Assembly: GCA_949358305.1 (NCBI GenBank)
Contig: OX442317.1
Span: 6,886,186 to 6,950,185, forward strand
Length of the DNA stretch: 64,000 nt
Direction of reading: 5' to 3'
Source of the DNA: Strigamia acuminata
Taxonomy: Eukaryota > Arthropoda > Chilopoda > Geophilomorpha > Linotaeniidae
Position 1 is the first letter of the stretch. Each line of letters opens with the position of its first letter. Below are positions 59,101 through 64,000 of this stretch, piece after piece. The notes under the pieces were generated by a model, which worked only from the letters and a program-made list of their open reading frames with translations, was not told the DNA's origin and did not search any database. The translations under genes were made by a program, and so were the position numbers.

Positions 59101-60344
59101 CCCTTCTTGCTGATTGTTGCGGTTTTCTCAGTAAAAATTACTTCAGCGCCCTGGCTTGTGATGCGTGGTACCGACATCAAATTTCCGCTCAAATCGGGTG
59201 CAAACATGACGTCCTCCAAAACAATTGGTTTGTCGTAATCGTCCATATCGAGGTGTATTTTTCCAAGTCCTTCGCTTTTTACGTACGTCTTGGAAGCGGT
59301 TCGAATTGTTCCCTTCATCGTTTCATTTAGACTGGAAAACATTTCGCGATTTTTGCACATGTGGCGCGATGCGCCGCTGTCAAGACACCATTCGATATTA
59401 TTTATTGCATGATTACTTTGGTATGCGACGGCATAATTTGCTAATTCGGGTTGATCAATTGTTGTTGCGATTGTTACGTCACGTTCAGTCGGCGTCACTT
59501 TTTCGTCGCGTTCAGTCGGCATTACATTTTCGTCTACGATTTGATACGTTGATACGACGGTCGCGGTAAGTGCTACGGCGTCGACCGTCTTGTCAGTGTT
59601 GTTCGATTTGCCTGCGTGGCCTGGCCTCTTCCTACGGCAGTCTTTTGCCAAATGTCCCACCAAACCGCATTTATTACATTTTCCTTTAAATTTAAATGGA
59701 TGGTTGTTGTTTTTGGCAAAAGTTTTGGCGGCCAAAGCATTTTGCGGCGCCTTTTCGTTTTTACGTAAGTCCTCGTCTTCTTGCAGCAATTTAATTTTTA
59801 CTGCGGCGAGGTCGGGTAACGTTTCTCTCATTTTAATTGATGAGCGGAACAATGCGAACGTGTCGGGAAGCGTGTCCATTAGCAAAATCACCAACAAATC
59901 ATCGTCGAGCGTACTACCGGTCTGTTTTAAATTCTGTGCTGTTTCATCGAAATTGTTCAAATGAGCATTCATCGTCTCGTCGTCGGATTTTCTCATGTTG
60001 ATTAACTTTTTGAACAAAAACATTTTTCGGTGCGGGCCCTTCGGTTGAAAGAATGCTTCCAACTTGTCCCAAGCCTCGGCGGACGTTGTGGCTGAGCTGA
60101 TGGCGCCTTGGTGCGTGCGGTTTATGCCCAATCCAATGGTTGCGAGAGCGATTTCGTCTTTCTCTAGCCATTCGTTCACTGCCGTGGTATTTGGGGCTTC
60201 CTCCGTGGCCTCCGGTTTGACTGTACGTTTGCACACGTACGCCCAAAGTTTGTTGCAAATTAACACGTTTTTCATCTCAGTTTTCCAAGATTCATAATTG
60301 TCCTCACCGAGTTTTTCTACTTTAAAACCTCGAACAGATTCCAT
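56157..60344 (-). CDS. Copia gag-pol polyprotein, 1395 aa
   Basis: A single uninterrupted frame with domains in Copia order. Gag occupies about 1-240 with a CCHC zinc knuckle (C223, C226, H231, C236). The aspartic protease active site is DSG at 322-324. The integrase zinc domain uses H454, H458, C487 and C490; the catalytic triad is D517, D580 and E616 with D,35,E spacing. A hinge at about 740-870 carries two GRP-containing basic motifs (GPGRPK at 806, KPGRPS at 817). Reverse transcriptase (about 890-1130) has YVDD at 1059-1062. RNase H (about 1225-1365) has DADW, MEAEYM, FCDNQ and AADVFTK blocks. The order IN before RT distinguishes Copia from Gypsy. ATG at 60344 was chosen because the Gag start is conserved in style and follows the leader. 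No frameshift separates gag and pol, as in Drosophila copia. Confidence 0.97.
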   Translation of the reverse strand: MESVRGFKVEKLGEDNYESWKTEMKNVLICNKLWAYVCKRTVKPEATEEAPNTTAVNEWLEKDEIALATIGLGINRTHQGAISSATTSAEAWDKLEAFFQPKGPHRKMFLFKKLINMRKSDDETMNAHLNNFDETAQNLKQTGSTLDDDLLVILLMDTLPDTFALFRSSIKMRETLPDLAAVKIKLLQEDEDLRKNEKAPQNALAAKTFAKNNNHPFKFKGKCNKCGLVGHLAKDCRRKRPGHAGKSNNTDKTVDAVALTATVVSTYQIVDENVMPTERDEKVTPTERDVTIATTIDQPELANYAVAYQSNHAINNIEWCLDSGASRHMCKNREMFSSLNETMKGTIRTASKTYVKSEGLGKIHLDMDDYDKPIVLEDVMFAPDLSGNLMSVPRITSQGAEVIFTEKTATISKKGKTVMKAERRGDMFIVRTKPLQIANVATGKISLNSKTWHHRFGHLNLGALQQLRKYEMVNGLKFDTANETFDCEICAKGKIHRSSHPSSSTRADDVLDLIHSDICGPMPTTSLGGAKYFATFIDDKSRYTEVAILKERGEIFRAFQNFKRRVELETGRKIKKIRSDNAKEYVSATFTKFLEEEGIRRQLSVEYTPKQNGVSERMNRTLCEMARCMMIESNLPPPLWAEIIDSAVFIRNRCPTKSLENQTPFEVWHGKKPFIGFLRRLGSKAIVLQQGPGKGKFEAKGTELTLIGYSAESKAYKLYDAARRRVVKSCHVKIFESTDAISNNGEKSFADPFFIFPSFDEPESPPPDAITARNNDNEVETEGEIDVDEADAQIPIENQPAETKRGPGRPKLVRTGKPGRPSKQYNLIRTHDIEPANENQETAFDPNEDHANFVCGSLPSDPITVEEAMSRDDRNEWREAMQNEIDALKEMGTWILVDKPKNRKVIFSRWVFRIKRDKQGNIDRYKGRLVAKGFMQKEGVDFNETYAPVVRYNSIRTLIAYAVEKGWLIHQMDVVAAYIQGELDEEIFMRQPDGFIEEGQEEKVCLLKKSLYGLKQAGRNWHKKLSRHLRKKMKLNRSNKDPCVFYRLEDGKSVIIAVYVDDLIVITENTETMNKVKSDLSEKFRMTDIGSLKYCLGIEVNQNEKDHTVQITQTKYIDEILERFNMTNCNTVSTPIDPALKLTKEMSPKTNEEKEKMKNVPYRELIGALIYLSNSTRPDLAFAVSSLSRFCANPGETHWKAAKRVLSYLKGTRKLGITYEKTEENLYGFADADWGGDIDDRRSTTGYVFILAGSPISWASKKQHTVALSTMEAEYMAVSEAAKELLHLRGLLIELGCQTMQQEATDVFCDNQAAICFSQDHSSYHNSKHIDMRFHFAKEVVEDKKMSLHYLPTTQMAADVFTKGLYRPKHEDCLKMLNLFFELIFIVFLCNQHHL

Positions 60345-60550
60345 TTTTCGTTTTTCAAAAGTTCAAAAATATTTGCCTGGCACTGAATTGCGTTTTGTGG
60401 TTACACGGCTTGATGTGGCTTGATGCACTTTCTCGGCTCGGGTGTACACGTGGTCGCTCGTTCACGGCTTGACTTTTCGATTTTTGATGTATTTTTGCGA
60501 TTTTTCGGGAAAAAATGTTCGTAACTCACTGTTGCGTAGTGTATGCAGGT
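60345..60550 (-). other. Copia 5' leader
   Basis: About 206 bases between the primer-binding site and the gag start codon. No coding content was recognised. It presumably holds packaging and dimerisation signals, which cannot be placed by eye. Confidence 0.6.
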
Positions 60551-60565
60551 GTTGGACCCATAACC
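60551..60565 (-). other. Primer-binding site, half-tRNA(iMet) type
   Basis: The minus strand reads GGTTATGGGTCCAAC immediately after the 5' LTR. This closely resembles the Drosophila copia primer site GGTTATGGGCCCAG, which pairs with the anticodon region of initiator tRNA-Met cut internally, not with a tRNA 3' end. There is one mismatch in the first 12 bases. Confidence 0.7.
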
Positions 60566-60744
60566 TGATGGTGGATGAGTTAGATTTATGTAGATATATA
60601 TATTTTAGGTCGCAGAGCAACTTGTGCTGCGACTAGCGTTTATTCTAGTAGGACAGGAAGTGAAGGGTGAAGGGGAAAGGGAGTGACCAGTGGGTGGTCC
60701 AATACAAAACATCATGCCGAGATGACGTATAAAACATTCCAACA
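60566..60744 (-). repeat. 5' LTR of the Copia element
   Basis: Same 179 bp as 55968..56146. It should carry the promoter; TTTTATACG near its start is TATA-like and TACGTCAT is CRE-like. AATAAA is at 60639-60644 in plus coordinates. Confidence 0.95.
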
Positions 60745-60749
60745 GAAGA
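60745..60749 (+). other. Target-site duplication GAAGA, right
   Basis: Exact partner of 55963..55967, marking the right insertion junction. Confidence 0.9.
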
Positions 60750-63700
60750 AAACGTAAATTAAACTCATCTATCATTCATAACTTATAGTGCAAAACCCTT
60801 TTGACAAAATTCAGTTACAGCAGTGGTTAGCATATTCAATCTATTTTCTTCCGCTGAGAACTCCACTAAAATAGGTTTTAAAGCAACTTTGAGTTTTGTT
60901 GACACAATCGACAAAAGGTGGAGCAAGATTTATTAGGTGAAAACTGACACGTAGGATGTCCAAAATGTTTGCACAAAAGCCCATGATCTGCAACATCTGC
61001 TGTAAAAATAACGTTATGCAAGATTAGGGGAAGAAGTAGACATTCAATCCTGATGAATAACAACACAACATTTATTAAAATATCATCAGTCCATAAACAT
61101 TTAAAATCTAATTAATCCCAAAAGGAAAAACTTAATCAAAAAGTAAATTTTCAGCTCTCTTTTTCCCGTTCAAACGTCTGCAACAATGCTTGCTTTGCTC
61201 ATCTGCCGATGCTCAACCAATATGGCCTAGCAAAACACACGTCAGATCAGATGTTCGGTGATAGACACCTAGGGGAAAATATGTAAGTGCTGGATTTTTC
61301 ATAAGATCGGAAGTGAGATTGCACACCATCAAGCGCGAGATCTTGCGCGAGAGGGGCTGTAATAAACTTTTCCAACCACCAGAAAAAACCCCTCAATGTC
61401 TTTCCCATCTTTGGTTACCTGGCCAACTGTCACTAAAAGAAAAAGATGGAAGCTGCATGATGTCTTATACATTGTATTGTTGTCAATACAATGTACTTTT
61501 TCAATGCACTTAAACCTGCATAATTCCTTGTGGTGTCAATACACCACAATGTCTTCTCTAAACAAAAAATTTTCCAAAATCAAACAAAAAATGCATGATT
61601 TTTATATACAATAAACAATTTTAGACTTGTATTTTGCTGTACAAAAAGTGGAATTCAGTGTTTGAACATCGAACAGACTGTAGTTCTATTTTCGTCCTTG
61701 TTTGTTGTGGAACTTGAAAGAATTCAAATAATTTATAAATATTTTCTTAGCCATATTCTGAAAGACAGAAAAAACAAAAACAAAGAAAGCATAACCTAAA
61801 GTACGAAATATCGAAAGACTTTGTTTGTATACTTGAACAAAAACTAATTAAATGCTATAATAACAAATGAACAACTCAAACTACATCTATTCAATTTGAC
61901 CACCCGATGTTTTATAATGTTTTAAAGCGGTCGGTTCATTTCCTTGTCGATCCTTTCGTCGCTTCGGTAAACCCGAGCTTCCAACAGAATAGTCCCCTGC
62001 TCAGTTTGTGCTCACCACACCTTACCTCAAACACACAAAACCAAACAGAGGGAAAGAAATCAGAGCATTTCTTTACAAAAAATGGCGACAACTGATCAAA
62101 CCCCTTGAATAGACCCTTGAGGTTTTTCCCAGTGTTGGACTCGCTAACCAACAAGATTAGCCTCGCTAAAATTTCGCTTTTTCTCCAAAATTTACATTTC
62201 GCTAATTGTCACTATCGCTTGGTTTGTTGAGCGGATGGTGATATAAAATGGTGATGTGCGCAGGATGAGAAATAAGCAGCCACACAATTTGAGGTAAAAC
62301 ATACAATTAAATTTTTATTCCTAAACAGGAAATATGTAAATCAGTTCCCCTCCCTCAAGTAAGCACATAGACTTAACTCTCTTTTTTACCATGGTTACAT
62401 ATAATTTGGTTTACACAAAAGCATTCTTACATATGTATACATTATTTCTATGGTTTCCAATTGTTTAGTATTGTATGAAGTAAGCCTCACATAACATTCA
62501 ATATATTCAATATTTAAAACTTGCAATGTAAATAGCTAAAACAACTGATTTCACAAAATATAAACAATAATATTTTATCTAATAACTTTTAACGCAAATA
62601 AATCAACTTTAAAAAAAAGAAAAACATTAAAATCTAATGTGGGCACAAGTTTACAACCCGTACTTAAACATTCCAAGTCTGCTCCACAACCCCCTGATCT
62701 CTTGTCTGATATCCGCTTCCATTTCAACCGCAATATAAGCATGTAGGTCCATTCATAGCTTTCGATTTGAATGCTTCCAGATTTTTTCCCCTCTCTTTAT
62801 TTCTTTTTCTCTGCTACCCTCTCCCCCTCCTCCCCCCGCTCTCTTCTCTCCTTCAAATGCATAGACTGTCAGCTTGTAGAAAGTTTCCTTTTACATACCG
62901 TAGCGAGAAATCGACTCCCAACTTTTCAGCCCAACCATCCTGAGGTTGAATACAAAAATCGAAGTCTTAAGTAAAAGTGCTTGCTACACTGTCATTGTAA
63001 ACGATCCTATGCTGTCAACAAAAATGACATTCTGTACGCCTGAATATCCAAAATCAGCCAGAAAGCCATCTCCAGGGTAGACATGTCACTCAAGACGACT
63101 GAAGTTACCTAAAATGGGTTCCCAACACAACATCAATCCACTTTTATAATATGAGAATATAAGAATATAAAAAAAAAAAAAAAAAAAAAAAAAAACCAAA
63201 ACAGATTTCAATTCTCTAAACTTAGTCCTAACTCCCTTAGCACTTAGGAAACCTCTTTTTTGTTTCCGCAAAGTGTATTCACCTACTCTCCCACAAAAAA
63301 AAAACAGTGGAAAGTGTTTACACCCCTTAAAACCAATTGTATAATTTAGAAATAATTTTTTTTGGTGTTTTTCCAAAGCATGACAAGACACTTTTATTTT
63401 CACTTCTGAATTTTCTGTCTTTTCTGCACTTTTTTCTTTTCATTTTACATTAAAGCGACCGAAATTTGCTCAATCGTTAGAAAGAAAAATGTGAAAACAA
63501 ATTCTAATCTGAAATGTGAAATTTGAAGGACATGTCAGATGGTTGTCTGGTTTGTCAACTTTTTGAAAAATGAAGTTTTCTCGGGAAGACAAATAGTATT
63601 GCTTCACCTCTCCAATGGAATTCCCATTATTTGACACTCGAGTTCAATTTTCAGTTAAAAGAAACCAATTAGATTAAAAAGTCAATTTCACCTCAAATCA

Positions 63701-64000
63701 AGCGCAATCTTTACTAAATTAATGACATTTTATCCTCGTCTGCTACGTAATTAACATGCAACTTCGGAACCTAGCTCTCATTAATTGTATGATGATGAAA
63801 AAATGGCGCATTATTAAAGAAGCAGTTTATTCTTAATCTCAGCTGCTACAAAAACAACTTAAAACTAATTCATAAGTCAGGTGCACTAAGTAGATTAACC
63901 AAAAAATTTACTATTTAAATAAACAAAAACAAAAACGCCAATTATATTTCTGTCATCATTTGTTTACTCGCTATACCGGATTTATATTCTAATCCACTTG
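60750..64000. other. Non-coding stretch
   Basis: No supportable gene. A minus-strand cysteine-rich frame (60878..61066) follows an acceptor-like TTTTTACAG, but no partner exon was found. Repeated TTCGCTAA/CTCGCTAA words occur at 62140-62215. A CT-rich segment lies at 62790-62850 and a long A run at 63170-63195. Confidence 0.4.
61469..61549. repeat. Twin hairpins
   Basis: ACATTGTATTG-TTGT-CAATACAATGT (11-bp perfect arms, 61469-61494) and TTGTGGTGT-CAAT-ACACCACAA (9-bp perfect arms, 61528-61549) lie 33 bases apart and share the GTCAATACA loop-side sequence. The class is unknown. Confidence 0.6.

Larger units (their letters stand above)
55968..60744 (-). mobile_element. Complete Copia (Pseudoviridae-type) LTR retrotransposon, 4777 bp
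   Basis: Two 179-bp LTRs, ends TG...CA, a 5-bp target duplication, primer-binding site, polypurine tract and a single intact gag-pol frame are all present. The element is transcribed on the minus strand. The two LTRs appear identical on reading, which implies a recent insertion, since LTRs are made identical at integration. The whole element is more GC-rich than its surroundings. Every part needed for autonomous movement is visible, although activity is inference. Confidence 0.95.

Noticed and set aside
56288-60297. Many open frames of 60-124 codons on both strands within the Copia element
   Set aside because: They are shadows of the intact gag-pol frame, favoured by its higher GC content.
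60878-61066. Cysteine-rich minus-strand frame after an acceptor-like TTTTTACAG
   Set aside because: No partner exon, donor or known cysteine pattern; kept only as a note.
61936-62215. CAGTGTTGGACTCGCTAACC as a hAT-type terminus
   Set aside because: No inverted partner end or 8-bp target duplication was found nearby.

Overview
The window reads as non-coding, transposon-rich nuclear DNA from an invertebrate, most likely an arthropod. It is roughly two-thirds A+T by eye, with long stretches lacking credible open frames. It carries many short TA-flanked inverted-repeat elements of the Tc1/mariner/pogo kind, a Copia retrotransposon whose primer site resembles that of Drosophila copia, and relics of several other element classes. 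No operons, ribosome-binding sites, rRNA genes, CRISPR arrays or bona fide tRNA genes were seen. The taxon is an inference from element types only.

Host gene. The one host coding segment I can support is a short first exon on the minus strand (42226..42316). It encodes a 30-residue signal-peptide-like start and ends at a consensus splice donor. Behind it (42.4-42.8 kb) lies a comparatively CpG-rich block holding perfect E-box, CRE and octamer motifs, probably the promoter. If this is right, transcription runs leftward, and 1..42225 is mostly or wholly first-intron sequence while 42.8-64 kb is upstream DNA. No convincing second exon was found; 21208..21334 (plus strand) is only a weak candidate.

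Transposons. (1) A complete Copia-type LTR retrotransposon (55968..60744, minus strand) has 179-bp LTRs that look identical, a 5-bp GAAGA target duplication and one intact 1395-codon gag-pol frame. (2) A 991-bp near-perfect foldback element (48345..49335) is flanked by TTA and carries a tRNA-like sequence with Pol III A and B boxes in each arm; a diverged one-arm relative lies at 27582..27785. (3) A family of AT-rich elements ending in ATGGTTCAAAAATA recurs about eight times and repeatedly hosts other TA-targeting elements. The 23.1-23.9 kb copy is nested three deep. (4) A decayed Tc1-like element with recognisable transposase residues (37941..38377) matches a 125-bp deletion derivative at 45618..45742. 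(5) Fragments of a Gypsy/BEL-type integrase, a Penelope-type terminal motif and a non-LTR-like tail are also present.

Tandem repeats. A minisatellite of 24 apparently identical 20-bp units (52161..52640) sits beside degenerate 20-22 bp modules of the same layout. Similar modules recur at 28955..29060. The remainder is AT-rich spacer with simple repeats, described stretch by stretch below.
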